Shown here in pieces: positions 1 to 10,137 of a stretch of 64,000 nucleotides of DNA. Source of the DNA: DASQUK01 sp963756425 (lineage in GTDB: Bacteria; Actinomycetota; Acidimicrobiia; Acidimicrobiales; VFJN01). A program made the position numbers and the translations under genes. A model generated the notes under the pieces. That model saw only the letters and a list, made by a program, of their open reading frames with translations. It was not told the DNA's origin and made no database searches. Location of the stretch: contig CAVWNW010000022.1 in NCBI GenBank assembly GCA_963756425.1, forward strand, positions 186,001-250,000. Reading direction: 5' to 3'. Numbering within the stretch: position 1 is the stretch's first letter; every line of letters begins with the position of its first letter.

Positions 1-924
1 GCCGACCGCTGCGAGGCGCCCGTACGACGACCCCGTGATGTGCCCTTCACGCTCGATCACGTAGCGCCCGATCGCGCCATCCCGCGTGCGCTGCTTGCGA
101 AGCGCGGCGACGGCCCCCGCTCGGTCCTCGTCGGCGTCGGCGATGGCGTCAAGGATCAGCGCCATCGCCTCGAAGCCGTATAGCGCGAGCGGCGCCCGAT
201 GGGGCACGAAGAAGCGCATCCGCTGCGCCACCGCGTCTGGCAACCCCTCGACAAGCCATGGCTCGGCGATCCCCTCCGTCCCGAGCAGCCACAGTTCGGG
301 ATCGAGGTCGTGCAGCCCCACGAACATCTCGTCAGCGCCTGCGCCCGCCACGCCAACGTACAGCAGCGCCAGCGCGCCCGGCAGGTCGTCCTCGGATCGC
401 TCGTCCCAGTCCCACACGGGCCGCATGCGCACCTCGACGCCACGCTCGCGTGCACCCGCCGCGATGTCGGTCGCGAGCGGCTCGGCGTAATCGTCGCCGT
501 AGTCGTGGACGACGAGCAGCTTCCCCGCACCCACCTCATGGAGCCAGGCGCCGATGGTCGCACCGCCGACCTGTCCCCCGGGCACCAGCCGGATCAGGGT
601 GTCGCTCTGCAGGCGCTCACAGGAAGCGATCGGGGCGACCTGCAGGATCCCTGCGCGCTCGAGGATCGGCGCCGTCGCCACGACTTGGCGTGACATGAAG
701 TCCCCGAGATATGCGGCAGCAGCCGGATCGCCAGCGGCTGCCTTGGCGTGCGCCACCGCCAGCTTCACGCCTGCGCGGCCGCCCGTGTCGGCGCTGACGA
801 TCTCAATGTCCGTTCGCTCAGCGGCAACCCGAGCCCCGCGCAGCATCTCGCGTCCATGCTGAGCGGCCGGCCCGCTCAGCGGAAGGCTCACGTAGACGCG
901 CCGGACGGCACCTCCGTTCGACAT
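1..924 (-). CDS. Periplasmic-binding-type (branched-chain amino acid fold) protein, 3'-truncated by window edge
   Basis: The reading frame begins at an ATG at 924 and stays open for 308 codons to the window edge, so the C-terminus is missing. The protein opens with MSNGGAVRRVYVSLPLSGPA and continues with AYLGDFMSR, GILQVAPIAS, LIRLVPGG and KLLVVHDYGDDYAEPLA. This is the layout of type-I periplasmic-binding (Peripla_BP_6, LivK-like) proteins, which bind small ligands between two Rossmann-like lobes. Unlike exported members, it has no signal peptide or lipobox, so it may act in the cytoplasm or as a sensor domain. The family call is by pattern only; the ligand is unknown. Confidence 0.7.
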   Translation of the reverse strand, partial: MSNGGAVRRVYVSLPLSGPAAQHGREMLRGARVAAERTDIEIVSADTGGRAGVKLAVAHAKAAAGDPAAAAYLGDFMSRQVVATAPILERAGILQVAPIASCERLQSDTLIRLVPGGQVGGATIGAWLHEVGAGKLLVVHDYGDDYAEPLATDIAAGARERGVEVRMRPVWDWDERSEDDLPGALALLYVGVAGAGADEMFVGLHDLDPELWLLGTEGIAEPWLVEGLPDAVAQRMRFFVPHRAPLALYGFEAMALILDAIADADEDRAGAVAALRKQRTRDGAIGRYVIEREGHITGSSYGRLAAVG

Positions 925-1033
925 GCTGTGACGCTAACGATCCAGCAGAGGCGGCGCTTGCGCTTCGATGTCACCTAACAACGCGCACCGATTGCCCGAA
1001 CCGCGACGCCCAGGGCGGTCCCCATCCCAGAGG

Positions 1034-1438
1034 TCAGGGGCCCGCCAGCCAGGCGAGTGCAGCGGGGCGGCTGTCGAAGTAACCGGTGGGGAAGGTGGCT
1101 GGGCCTTCGGGGGCGGGCGGTGCACCGACGGCGGGCATGCCTGCGGGCATCAGGAACGCGAACCTCTTGACGCCGGCGGCGTTGTACCGGGGGATGATGT
1201 TGGCGTCGCGGAAGGCGAAGTCCATCGCCGCCATGTCCATCCGGAACTGCACCGCATCGACGAGCACGCCGGAGCGGCCGGCGCGCTCCACCTCCCCTGC
1301 GAACACGGTGAGCCAGTCGTTGAACCGCTCCGCCGACAGGTGCTTCGTGGTGTCATACCAACGGATCTCGACAAAGTCGTCGTCAGCCCAGTCGATCACC
1401 GACCCGAAGTTGTCGTTGTAGATGACCGTCGCATCCAC
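1034..1438 (-). CDS. SpoIIAA/STAS-like small cytosolic protein
   Basis: This 134-residue protein starts MDATVIYNDNFGSVIDW and contains VEIRWYDTTKHLSAERFNDW, then a hydrophobic strand (SGVLVDAVQFRMD) and a C-terminal SRPAALAWLAGP. The arrangement of a beta strand, a helix beginning W/F-x-D-W and a further strand resembles the SpoIIAA-like (PF11964) group. Those are single-domain proteins with a CRAL-TRIO/STAS-type fold and unclear function. It stands alone, with an AGGAGG-like Shine-Dalgarno just upstream of its ATG. A generic hypothetical protein is the alternative. Confidence 0.6.
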   Translation of the reverse strand: MDATVIYNDNFGSVIDWADDDFVEIRWYDTTKHLSAERFNDWLTVFAGEVERAGRSGVLVDAVQFRMDMAAMDFAFRDANIIPRYNAAGVKRFAFLMPAGMPAVGAPPAPEGPATFPTGYFDSRPAALAWLAGP

Positions 1439-1618
1439 GCCTCACCTCCTGAGTTCACCCCCGCAACTTAGGACTGTCGGCAGGGCAGCGGACGCGCCGG
1501 ATCGGTCAACCACCGGGCCGAATCGAAACCTCCCCAACCGTGCACGGTGAGTAGTCCATGCCGCTGATCGATCGCCACGGCGCCGCGCGATGTCTCAACG
1601 CTCGGCGCAACACACGCG

Positions 1619-2932
1619 TCAACGTGTTGTCGTGGCGTTCCGCCGGGCTAACGCATCGACGGTCACGGCCGCGATCAGCACGATCGCGGTGACGACGTTC
1701 CTCGCGGCGGCGCTGAAGCCTTGGAGCCCCATGCCGTTGTCGATGGCTGCGATCACGATGCCCCCGAGAACGGCGTGGATGGCCTTGCCTCGGCCGCCGA
1801 ACAGGCTGGTCCCGCCGATCACAGCTGCGGCAACGGCGTAGAGCACCAGCGTTCCACCATCGATGTTCGTTGACACCGAGCGCAGGCGTGATGCGTAGAT
1901 GATGCCGGCCATGCCCGCGGTGAACGATGCCAGCACGAAGCACAGGGTGCGCACCCGCGCCAGCCGGATGCCCGAGCGACGCGCTGCCTCCGCGTTGCCG
2001 CCGATGGCGTAGACGTGCCGTCCGAACCTTGTCCGGCCGAGGAGGATTGACCAGGCGGTTGCCACGGCCACGACGATCAGGAGCACCCACGGCATGCCGC
2101 GAATCGGCACGAGCACCCCGCGGTTCGCATTGCACACCAGTACCAGCACCACGCCTGCGACGGCGACGCCCGCGATCTTGATGATGGTGAAGCCGACCGG
2201 CGGGGCAACCAAGCCCCGCGCGCGCCGGCGTGCGGCCCTGCGCCACGTCGTCAACCCGTACACCGCGACCAGCACGAGCGTCACGATCCAGCTCGCTGCC
2301 GGCGTGAGGTTGGCGTTGGCGACGTCGTTCACGACGTTGTCCTGGATCGGCAGGGTGCCCCCATTGCCGAGGATCGCCAGCATCACGCCTTGCCAACCGA
2401 GCAACCCCCCGAGCGTGACCACGAATGAGGGCAGCCCGAGCCGGGTGATCAGCGTCCCGTGGAGGAGGCCGATGGCAGCGCACGCCAGAAGCGCGGCCAG
2501 GATCGCCGCCCACCACGGCCAGCTCCCGTGTTCCGTCGTGAGCAACTCCGCGGCGACGACGCCCGACAGGCCGGCCACGAAGCCGGCGGACAGGTCGATC
2601 TCGCCGAGGAGCAGCGCAAAGACCTCGGCCAGCGCGAGCATCATGAAGACCGCGCCCTGTACCAGCAGGTTCACGATGTTGCCCGAGGTCAGGAACTTCG
2701 AGTTCAGCGACTGGAAGATGATCGTGATCGCGACCAGGCCGACGATGACTGGAAGCACGCCGCTCTCGCCGGCGCGCAGCCGGGCGACCCAGAGGCGCAG
2801 GTAGTCGCGGAACGAGCCCGCGGCGAGCTCGGGGGACACAGCGACGTCGGCGGCCGATTCGGCCAGCGCGTCCTCGTCCGCGTTGCCGTTCTCGCCTTCC
2901 AGGCCTCGGGTCTTCTCGTCGAGTCGTTCCAT
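1619..2932 (-). CDS. Sugar ABC transporter permease (XylH/RbsC type)
   Basis: The 437-residue protein has a cytosolic acidic N-terminus of about 50 residues, then roughly ten hydrophobic segments. Signatures of BPD_transp_2 permeases include the LGEIDLSAGFVAGLSG segment, which carries the conserved DLS motif of ribose/xylose permeases, and the loop GNAEAARRSGI with VRTLCFVLASFTAGMAG. It forms the membrane channel of an importer with the ATPase and binding protein encoded just upstream. Length fits XylH better than RbsC. It is the last gene of the three-gene operon, 27 bases after the ATPase gene. Confidence 0.9.
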   Translation of the reverse strand: MERLDEKTRGLEGENGNADEDALAESAADVAVSPELAAGSFRDYLRLWVARLRAGESGVLPVIVGLVAITIIFQSLNSKFLTSGNIVNLLVQGAVFMMLALAEVFALLLGEIDLSAGFVAGLSGVVAAELLTTEHGSWPWWAAILAALLACAAIGLLHGTLITRLGLPSFVVTLGGLLGWQGVMLAILGNGGTLPIQDNVVNDVANANLTPAASWIVTLVLVAVYGLTTWRRAARRRARGLVAPPVGFTIIKIAGVAVAGVVLVLVCNANRGVLVPIRGMPWVLLIVVAVATAWSILLGRTRFGRHVYAIGGNAEAARRSGIRLARVRTLCFVLASFTAGMAGIIYASRLRSVSTNIDGGTLVLYAVAAAVIGGTSLFGGRGKAIHAVLGGIVIAAIDNGMGLQGFSAAARNVVTAIVLIAAVTVDALARRNATTTR

Positions 2933-2959
2933 GGGGAAAGTCCGCTGGTCAGGTGGCGT

Positions 2960-3808
2960 TTACCGGGTGGCGTCGGGGGACGACTGGTCGCGGCCGAACG
3001 TCATGTAGGACACGACCGTCTGCGGGTCGAAGTCACCGACCTTGCCGGTGGCGACCATGCGACCGAGGTGCAGGATTGCGATGCGGTCGGCGACGACGAA
3101 GACGTCGTGCAGGTTGTGGGAGATGAGAAGCACGCCATACCCCCGGTCGGCGAGGGTGCGGACGAGGTCGAGCACCATCTCGGTCTGGGCGACGCCGAGT
3201 GCCGCCGTCGGCTCGTCCATGATCACCAGCTTCGAGTTCCACAGCACGGCCCTGGCGATCGCGACCGCCTGCCGTTGCCCACCCGAGAGCGAGGCGACCG
3301 GCTGGCGGATGGACCGCACGGTGGTCACCGAGAGGCCCGCGAGCGCCTTGGTGGCCGACGTCTCCATGCTGTCGTCGTCGAGCAGTCCCGCCCTCGTGCG
3401 CTCGCGGCCGAGGAACATGTTCTGGACGATGTCGAGGTTGTCGGCCAGCGCCAGGTCTTGGTACACCGTCTGGATGCCCAGCGCGGCGGCATCGCGGGGC
3501 GTGCGGATGTGCACCGGGCGGCCTTCCCAGAAGATCTGACCGCCGTCGGCCTCGTGAATCCCTGCGATCGTCTTGATCAGCACCGATTTTCCGGCACCGT
3601 TGTCACCGGCCAGTGCCGTGACCTCCCCAGCCGGCACGTCCAAGTCGACCCGACGCAACGCCAGCACAGGCCCGAAGCGCTTGCTCACGCCGCGCAGCTC
3701 GAGCAGTCGACTGCCGGGCGAAGAGGGGGATTCGCCCGGCAGCGACTCGTCGCGGCTCGCCGTGACAGGGACTGGCACGGCTACGAGCCGATCCCCGCCG
3801 ACTTGCAC
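2960..3808 (-). CDS. Sugar ABC transporter ATP-binding protein (single nucleotide-binding domain)
   Basis: This ATPase energises the neighbouring permease. Visible motifs are Walker A GDNGAGKS, the Q-loop IQTVYQDLAL, the ABC signature LSGGQRQ, Walker B LVIMDEPTAAL and the switch His in LLISHNLHD. It has one ATPase domain (282 residues) rather than the two of enterobacterial XylG/RbsA, as is usual for actinobacterial xylose/fructose-type systems. The ATG at 3808 overlaps the binding-protein gene by 28 bases. A GTG at 3778, two bases after that gene's stop, is an equally good start. Confidence 0.9.
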   Translation of the reverse strand: MQVGGDRLVAVPVPVTASRDESLPGESPSSPGSRLLELRGVSKRFGPVLALRRVDLDVPAGEVTALAGDNGAGKSVLIKTIAGIHEADGGQIFWEGRPVHIRTPRDAAALGIQTVYQDLALADNLDIVQNMFLGRERTRAGLLDDDSMETSATKALAGLSVTTVRSIRQPVASLSGGQRQAVAIARAVLWNSKLVIMDEPTAALGVAQTEMVLDLVRTLADRGYGVLLISHNLHDVFVVADRIAILHLGRMVATGKVGDFDPQTVVSYMTFGRDQSSPDATR

Positions 3809-4986
3809 GCGGACGCCAGGGATCCGGCGCAGAGATCCGCCGTGTTCACGAAGTGGTCCTTGACCACCGTGTCCTTCATGTTGGCGACGGTGACCGACAC
3901 GGGCGTCAGGAGCACCGACGGGACATCGGTCTGCTGGTTGTTCGTCGTGCCGTTCACGAGGGACTTCGGCGGGGTCTCACCGGCACGGACGAACAGCGCG
4001 ACCGCCGCTGCGGCCTGCGCCTCGGTGTAGATCGGCTTGTACACCGACATGCACTGGAAGCCGGCGAGGACGTTCTGCAGCCCGATCAGCGTGGCGTCCT
4101 GGCCCGTCGTGGGGATCGTCTTGGCCGGGATCTTGTCGGTCTTCAGGACGGAGATCACCGAGTTCGCCAGTGTGTCGTTGGCCGTGACCACTGCGTTGAT
4201 GTTCGGGTGCGCAGTGAACTGCTGCTCGAAGTTCGTCAGTGCCTTCTGGCTGTCCCACGTGCCGCCCGGCTCGCCGACCTTCACGTAGGCACCATCGTCG
4301 AACTCCGACTTCAAGACCGAGTTGTAGCCCTGCGCGAACAGCGTTGCGTTGTTGTCGGTCGGATCGCCGTCCATCTCGAGGACCTGTGGCTTCTGCACGT
4401 TCCACGCCTTCACGCAGTCGACCATCCCTTGCCCGATCTTCTTGCCAACCTCAACGTTGTCGAAGCTGACGTAGAAGCGCGAAGACCCGTTCAACGTGAG
4501 CCGGTCGTAGTCGATCGTCGCCACGCCCTTGGACTGCGCGTCCCTTTCGATGGCCGCGCCGCTCCCCGAATCGAGGGCGTCGACCACCAGGACGCTCGCG
4601 CCATTGGTGATCGCAGCGTCCGCCTGCGTCTGCATCGTGCTGGTACTGCCCTGGGCGTTTTGGACGCTGAAGTCGTTCTTGCTCAGCCCGGCGGCTTCGA
4701 ATGCTTGAGTCAGGAACGGAGCGTCGTACGAGACGTAGCGCGCCGACGACTGTGTGTCGGGCAGGAGCACCGCAATCTTGCCCTTGCCTTGACTGGCGAC
4801 GTCCTTGAGCTTCGCCATCGTGGAGAAGTCGCTCGTGAAATCGGCCGGCGAGATGGAGCTTGCACTCCCGCTGCCGCTCGCATTCGAGGACGAGCTGCCG
4901 CGGCCCCCGTTGCCGCACGAGGCCGCGCCCAACGTCAAGAGGGTCGCGGTCCCGACCGCTGCCATTTGCTTCATGGTTGGGCGCAT
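3781..4986 (-). CDS. Sugar ABC transporter substrate-binding lipoprotein (XylF-like)
   Basis: This is the extracytoplasmic receptor of the importer and the first gene of the operon. The start at 4986 was chosen because an AGGAG lies seven bases upstream and a lipoprotein signal follows: MRPTMKQ, a hydrophobic stretch, then a lipobox ending at Cys24 (GAASC). A Gly/Ser-rich linker precedes the ligand-binding lobes. VLLPDTQSSARY, LVVDALDSGSGAAI, TIDYDRL and VVTANDTLANSVISVL match type-I sugar-binding proteins, especially the xylose group. Mature length of about 378 residues fits XylF. The sugar itself cannot be read from the sequence. Confidence 0.88.
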   Translation of the reverse strand: MRPTMKQMAAVGTATLLTLGAASCGNGGRGSSSSNASGSGSASSISPADFTSDFSTMAKLKDVASQGKGKIAVLLPDTQSSARYVSYDAPFLTQAFEAAGLSKNDFSVQNAQGSTSTMQTQADAAITNGASVLVVDALDSGSGAAIERDAQSKGVATIDYDRLTLNGSSRFYVSFDNVEVGKKIGQGMVDCVKAWNVQKPQVLEMDGDPTDNNATLFAQGYNSVLKSEFDDGAYVKVGEPGGTWDSQKALTNFEQQFTAHPNINAVVTANDTLANSVISVLKTDKIPAKTIPTTGQDATLIGLQNVLAGFQCMSVYKPIYTEAQAAAAVALFVRAGETPPKSLVNGTTNNQQTDVPSVLLTPVSVTVANMKDTVVKDHFVNTADLCAGSLASACKSAGIGS

Positions 4987-5069
4987 GTGATCTCCTATGT
5001 CTTGAACGTGTCCGAGCAGCCGGGATCGCCGCCATTGCTTGGTGATTCCCGTCGCCCGGACATTGCGCA

Positions 5070-5240
5070 CTATGCGGCGTTCTGCGATTCAGGCCGGACG
5101 AGGAGACGGCCGTGCTGGTCGATGACGACGACGACCTGTGCAACGTCGTCGATCAGCAACACCGATCGATCGGCGGTGCGTGCCGCTTGGGCTGCGTCGG
5201 CGAGCATCCCGATGGTGAGACCGAAGACATGCACGCCCAT
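5070..5240 (-). CDS. Small hypothetical protein, 56 residues
   Basis: The ATG at 5240 follows a GAGGAG Shine-Dalgarno at a good distance and opens a 56-codon frame beginning MGVHVFGLTIGMLADAAQAA and ending LLVRPESQNAA. The middle (SVLLIDDVAQVVVVIDQHGR) reads as two beta strands joined by a turn, and the protein has no signal peptide. It ends 83 bases before the sugar ABC operon on the same strand, so co-transcription is possible. I do not recognise a family. The same frame stays open upstream to 5513, but that extension has no plausible composition. Confidence 0.45.
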   Translation of the reverse strand: MGVHVFGLTIGMLADAAQAARTADRSVLLIDDVAQVVVVIDQHGRLLVRPESQNAA

Positions 5241-5434
5241 GGAACCGCTCTCCTCGATTGGTTTCCTGCGTTCGTAACGCCTTATCGAACGATCGCGCCG
5301 CGGTGCGTGTCGTGTCTTCGAAGGCACCCACCATCTCGGGCCCAAGCCACCCGGTGCGACGATGTTCCGGCTAGCTTCAATGCGCTCGGTCACTCGTCGA
5401 CGTGATCCTGAGGGATGCGACCGGCGTACCCGGA

Positions 5435-8421
5435 TCATCGTGTTGCGCGCGCTTTCTTTGGAGGCAGAGAACACCCCTGGCCGTGTGACCCACGGCCACC
5501 TAATGCGGCCCAAGCCAGGTGCAGAAAGGGGGTGAGCTGAGCCGGCCTATCGGTGGCCGCGAACGAGGCAGCGATGCTGGTCCGGCCCGCAGCGAACACG
5601 CCCCGCATTCCGACCTCGGAACCAGAGGCCTCACCTCGTGCGGCGAGTGCCTCGGCCAGTTGGCGGCGGGAGTCAATGCCGAGCTTGTCGAAGACCTTGC
5701 GCAGGTGATACTCGACGGTGCGTGCGCTGATGAAGAGCTCCGCGCCGATCTGCGCGTTGGACCGACCGTCTTGGGCCAGGACGGCCACCTGCGTTTCGCG
5801 CGGTGTGAGCGCGTTGGCTTCGTCGACGGTCCGACGGCGCGCCCGGGCGCCGGTTGCGAGGAGTTCGTCGGCGGCCCGGTGGGCGAACGCAGCGGCGCCC
5901 ATCCCCGAGAAGAGCTGGTGGGCGGTGCGGAGCTCAGGGCGCGCATCGAGTCGCCGTCTCCTCCTTCGCAGCCATTCCCCATAGAGGAGGTGTGCGCGGG
6001 CGAGATCGGGCACGGCCCGGCAACGGCCGAGCCGCTCAATGGCCGTGCGGTACTGCTTGTCCGCGTCGTCACCGTCGCTGATGACCGCCCGTGCCCGTGC
6101 TTGGATCCCCAGGGCCCACTCGGTGGCAGCCGCCCGTGTCCGCGCTGCGAGGCTCTCGTACCCGACCACCGCGTCATCGAGCTCACCGGCGCGGGCCGCC
6201 GCATCGACGAGCTCGGCAAGGACCCACGGCGAGCCGACGTCGTCGTGCTCGCCAGCGCGGCGGGCGGCGGCGAGGGCGTCGTGGTAGTGGCCGAGGCCGT
6301 TGTGGAGCACTGCCGCTGCGGCACAGGCGCTGTGCGGGAGCTGGTGACCGTCGGAGGGGATCGCGGCTCCCGCACGGCTCGCCTGCACGAGCTCCGCGAA
6401 CTCGGCCTCCGCGCCACGCCAGGCGGCGAGCATCAGCGACCCGGATGCGGCTCGGACCTGCCCGGTCAAGCCCGAGACCCTGTCGGCCTCGTCGACCAGA
6501 CCGGCCGCGGCATCGAGGTCACCGGCATGGACGTGCACGATGGCGAGGTGATCGAGTGCGAGGGACAGCTCCGTGAGCGCGCCGGCCTCGCGGGCAAGTC
6601 GGACGCGGCGGGACGAGAGCTCGAGCGCGGCATGGTCGTCCGCCACGACCGCCGCAGCGCGCGACGCCAGCCCCAGCCAGCGGGGGGTGCCGGCCCGCAA
6701 CGCCGCTTCCACCGCCCGCCGCAGCGTCCCCATCGCCGCCACGTGCCCCTCGGTGAACAGCCGGACCCAGCCGTCCAACAGCAGCTTGCCTACGGAGGGA
6801 TGCCGTCCCGGGACCAGGGCGCTAGCGCGGGCGGCCGCCGCGGCGACGACGCTGGCGGTGCCTGGTCGGTCTGACGCGATGGTCAGCTCCAGCGCCTCGA
6901 GGTAGGTGCCGTGGGCATGCCGGGGGTCGCCGGATCCGAGCGCCCACACGGCGTCGAGCAGGAGCTCGGACGGATCACCGTGCCCGGATCGTGCGAACGC
7001 GAGCCGTGCCCTCAGCAGCGCGAGCCGAGCCAACCCGATCCCGTCGAGCGGCCCCTCTCCAGCCAGCGTCAGAAGCTCGGAGGCCTCCACCAACGAGCCC
7101 GCGTCGAGCTTTGCACCTGCTGCCGCCAGGGCGTGCCGCGCCCGCTGTGACCCATCCGCCGTCAGACGCGCCGCATGTGCGAGGAGGGCGGCCGACGCGG
7201 CCACTCCACCCCGGGCGCTCACGCGCCCGGCCGAGCGCTCCAGGTTGCTGGCAACGGCGTCGTCGGGCACCAACGTGGCGAGTGCACGATGCCACGTCGA
7301 ACGATCGGGATCGGCCTCTGGGTCGCATGCATCAGCGAGCGCCTCGTGCACCCGTCGGCGCTCGTCGAGGGAAGCGTCGTGATAGACGACGGAGCGCATC
7401 CGCGGGTCGCTGAACGTCACATGCGATCCCACGCGGACCAGGCCGAGTGGCGCCGTGTCGTACACATCGACGGGATCGATTCCCAAGGCTGCGGCCGCCC
7501 GCCGAAGCCGTGCCCAATCGCCCTCGGGCTCCGCGGCCGCGACCAGCATGAAACGCCACGTCCGCCCCGGAACGGCCGCCAACAGTTCCCGCACGCGCCG
7601 ACTGGTCGAGTCGGTCGGTGGCGGTGCCGTGGGGAGACCGAATCCCCCAGCGAGCTGCTCGGCCATGAGCCCGGTCGCCGCGATCAGGTCGCGGGGGTTG
7701 CCGCGGGACTCCGCCACGATGCGGTCACGCACCGGCGTGTCCAACGGGCCCGGCGCCACCGATGCGAGCAGCGTGCGCGCCTCGGCCTCGGTGAGCGGAG
7801 GCAGCACCAGCTCTGGCAGCCCGGCCAGGTCCTCCACCGGCTCCGTCACGGTGAACACCATGGCGACCTGCAGTGACCGCAGCCGACGGGCCACCAGGGC
7901 GAGGATCCGACGTGAAGGCTCATCGAGCCGATCCATGTCGTCGACAGCGCACAGCAGCGGCCGGTCCGTGCTCACGTGGGCGAACAGACTTAGAACCGCC
8001 AAGCCGATGAACAACCTGTCGACCTGACCGGCTGGATGAAGGCCGAAGGCCGCCCCGAGTGCCTGGCGCTGCGGAAGGGGAATCCGGTCCAGACGATCCA
8101 GCATCGGCGCGCAGAGCCGATGCAACCCCGCGTACGCCAGGTCCCGCTCCGACTCCACACCTGCGACGCGCAGCACACAGAACTCAGGCGCCGACCTGAC
8201 CGCGTGCTCGAGCAGCGTCGTCTTCCCCGACCCGCGGACCCCTGCATCACGACCGCCCGGCCGTCCCCACCCGCAACCACGCCCAGAAGCCGCACGAGCC
8301 GGGCATGCTCGTCCGCGAGACCGACAACAGTCTTCGACCGGTGGAGGGTGGGCTCACAGCCATCGTCGTGCCGGGGGCGAAGACACCGCTGCGTGCTCGA
8401 CTCACCCGGCTCGATGGCCAT
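5435..8421 (-). CDS. Large LuxR-family AAA regulator, interrupted by a frameshift in Walker A
   Basis: This is a LAL-type transcriptional regulator: an N-terminal ATPase, a long helical TPR-like middle and a C-terminal LuxR helix-turn-helix (LTPRETQVAVLAQDGRSNAQ, then RTVEYHLRKVFDKLGI). The N-terminus (TVVGLADEHARLVRLL, then AVVMQGSAG) lies in one frame from about 8421. The rest, from KTTLLEHAV through Walker B LLCAVDDMD, lies in another. Restoring one G to the run at 8225-8228 would give GSAGRGKTTLL, a normal P-loop. About 70 residues of unusual low-complexity sequence follow the helix-turn-helix. The initiator is uncertain; an ATG at 8421 is the best in-frame candidate. Confidence 0.8.
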
Positions 8422-8698
8422 GGGCCGGACGATCGCATAACGGAACGCACGTGTCGTCGCAGGCAGCACCTACTCCGTACCCCTGCCACCGTCAGGCGTC
8501 GCGTACCGGGTGGCCCCCAGCTACGGGTAGGTCCTCTCGCCAGCCGGAGACCAGATCACCAAGGCCGCGTCGGGCAGCTCGGGTGGCAGCGATGGCTACT
8601 AGCGTGCGCCCGGCGACATCGTCGGCCAGTGCGTTGCGCACCGTAGCGATCATCGGCCAGATTCGCCGTCCCGCGGGTCATCGGCTTTACTGCGGCTG

Positions 8699-10093
8699 GT
8701 GGCGAGACGAGGGCTGGCTGCCCGGATGATCGTCGCGAGCGGACTGCTCGCGTTGATCGTGGGAGGCGCCTTCCTAGTGATGCTCCGCGCCGTAGACAGG
8801 GAGCGGGACGCCCTGGAGCTGTCCCGGCACTCTGAAAGCGTGCTGGTGGCGGCGAGACGGCTCGAGCAACTGGTCATCGACCTGGAGACCGGCGAGCGGG
8901 GCTTCCTGCTGACCGACTCCGAGCGGTTCCTCCAGCCGTGGACAACCGCACAGGCTGCGCTCCCCAACGCGATCAGGGACCTGGAGCGGCTCGCCCGTGT
9001 ACCAAGTCAGAACGAGCGGGCGGAGGCCCTTGGCACTGCCATCACCTCCTACCTGGAGGACTACTCGATCCCGGTCGTGGAGGCGGCACGGCGCGGTGAC
9101 CCCGCCGCGACGAGCGTGGCCACGGCCGACGAGGGGAGGAGGCGCGTCGACGAGGTGCGTGCCCAGTTCGACGACCTCCGGACGGCGGAGCGTGAGCTGG
9201 CCGCGGAACGGCAGGACAGCGCCGACGCCGCCACCGACCGAGCCGTCGCCCTGGCTGTGGGGGGGCTCGTGGGATCGATCGTGCTCATCCTGTTCGTGGG
9301 CGTCTACCTGTCACGGGCGATCGTTCTGCCGGTGCGGCGGGCGGCGGCAATGGCCGGCCGCCTGGCCGGCGGCGACCTGGCGGTGCGCATGCCCGAGACC
9401 GGGGTGGGTGAGATCGGGACCCTGGAGCGGTCGTTCAACGCCATGGCCAGCTCATTGGAGGTAGGCCGCGCCGAGCTCACCGCCTCCCGAGCCCGCGTGG
9501 TCGCCGCTGGCGACGAGGCGCGCCAGCGCATCGAGCGGGACCTCCACGACGGCACGCAGCAGCGCCTGGTCTCGCTCGGGCTCGAGCTGCGGGCAGCGGA
9601 TGCCATCGTGCCGGCAGAGTCCGACGAGCTGCGCGCCCAACTGGCACGCACGGCCGATGGACTGGCGGCGGCGCTGGAGGACCTCCAAGAGGTCTCACGC
9701 GGCATCCACCCGGCGATCCTCAACAAGGGTGGCCTCGGGCCGGCGCTCAAAGCGCTGGCCCGACGCTCGGCAATGCCGGTGGAGCTCGACATTCGGGGTG
9801 ACAGGCGGCTGCCGGAGCAGGTCGAGGTGGCCGTGTACTACGTCGTGTCCGAGGCGATCACGAACGCGGCCAAGCACGCCGACGCGTCGCTGGTGCGCGT
9901 CGACCTCGAGGTGCAGGACTGGGTCCTCCGCCTGGCGGTGCAGGACGATGGGGCCGGCGGCGCCGACCCCGTCCATGGATCGGGGCTCGTCGGACTGCGT
10001 GACCGCGTGGAGGCGATCGGCGGGGACCTGGAGCTCACGAGCCCGCCCGGCGAGGGGACCTCGCTGCACGCGACCATCCCCGTCCCGGACTGA
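8699..10093 (+). CDS. NarL-family sensor histidine kinase with CHASE3-like sensor and HAMP domain
   Basis: Membrane-bound kinase of 464 residues. A first membrane helix (about 8-28) is followed by an extracytoplasmic helical bundle of CHASE3 type containing ETGERGFLLTDSERFL. A second membrane helix (about 180-203) precedes a HAMP linker with FNAMASSLE. The HisKA_3 dimerisation box is ERDLHDGTQQRLVSLGLEL, with the phospho-accepting His. The HATPase domain has the N-box EAITNAAKHADAS and the G-box GSGLVGLRDRVEAIGG. GTG 8699 and ATG 8726 are both possible starts. No cognate full-length response regulator is adjacent; the LuxR protein and the lone receiver 4-6 kb away are candidate partners. Confidence 0.9.
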   Translation: MARRGLAARMIVASGLLALIVGGAFLVMLRAVDRERDALELSRHSESVLVAARRLEQLVIDLETGERGFLLTDSERFLQPWTTAQAALPNAIRDLERLARVPSQNERAEALGTAITSYLEDYSIPVVEAARRGDPAATSVATADEGRRRVDEVRAQFDDLRTAERELAAERQDSADAATDRAVALAVGGLVGSIVLILFVGVYLSRAIVLPVRRAAAMAGRLAGGDLAVRMPETGVGEIGTLERSFNAMASSLEVGRAELTASRARVVAAGDEARQRIERDLHDGTQQRLVSLGLELRAADAIVPAESDELRAQLARTADGLAAALEDLQEVSRGIHPAILNKGGLGPALKALARRSAMPVELDIRGDRRLPEQVEVAVYYVVSEAITNAAKHADASLVRVDLEVQDWVLRLAVQDDGAGGADPVHGSGLVGLRDRVEAIGGDLELTSPPGEGTSLHATIPVPD

Positions 10094-10137
10094 CCCGAAC
10101 GGCCCGCCCGCTCGCGTGGTGGTGTCTGGCGGTCTGG

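Noticed and set aside
5158..5178. Palindrome CCGATCGATCGG
   Set aside because: It resembles the TetR operator core but lies inside a coding frame with different flanks, and short GATCGATC palindromes are common in GC-rich DNA.
2459..5277. Long plus-strand open frames (523 and 474 codons) opposite the sugar ABC operon
   Set aside because: They are antisense to well-supported transporter genes, are rich in Arg, Asp, Gly and His and show no family motifs. Long shadow frames are expected at this GC content.
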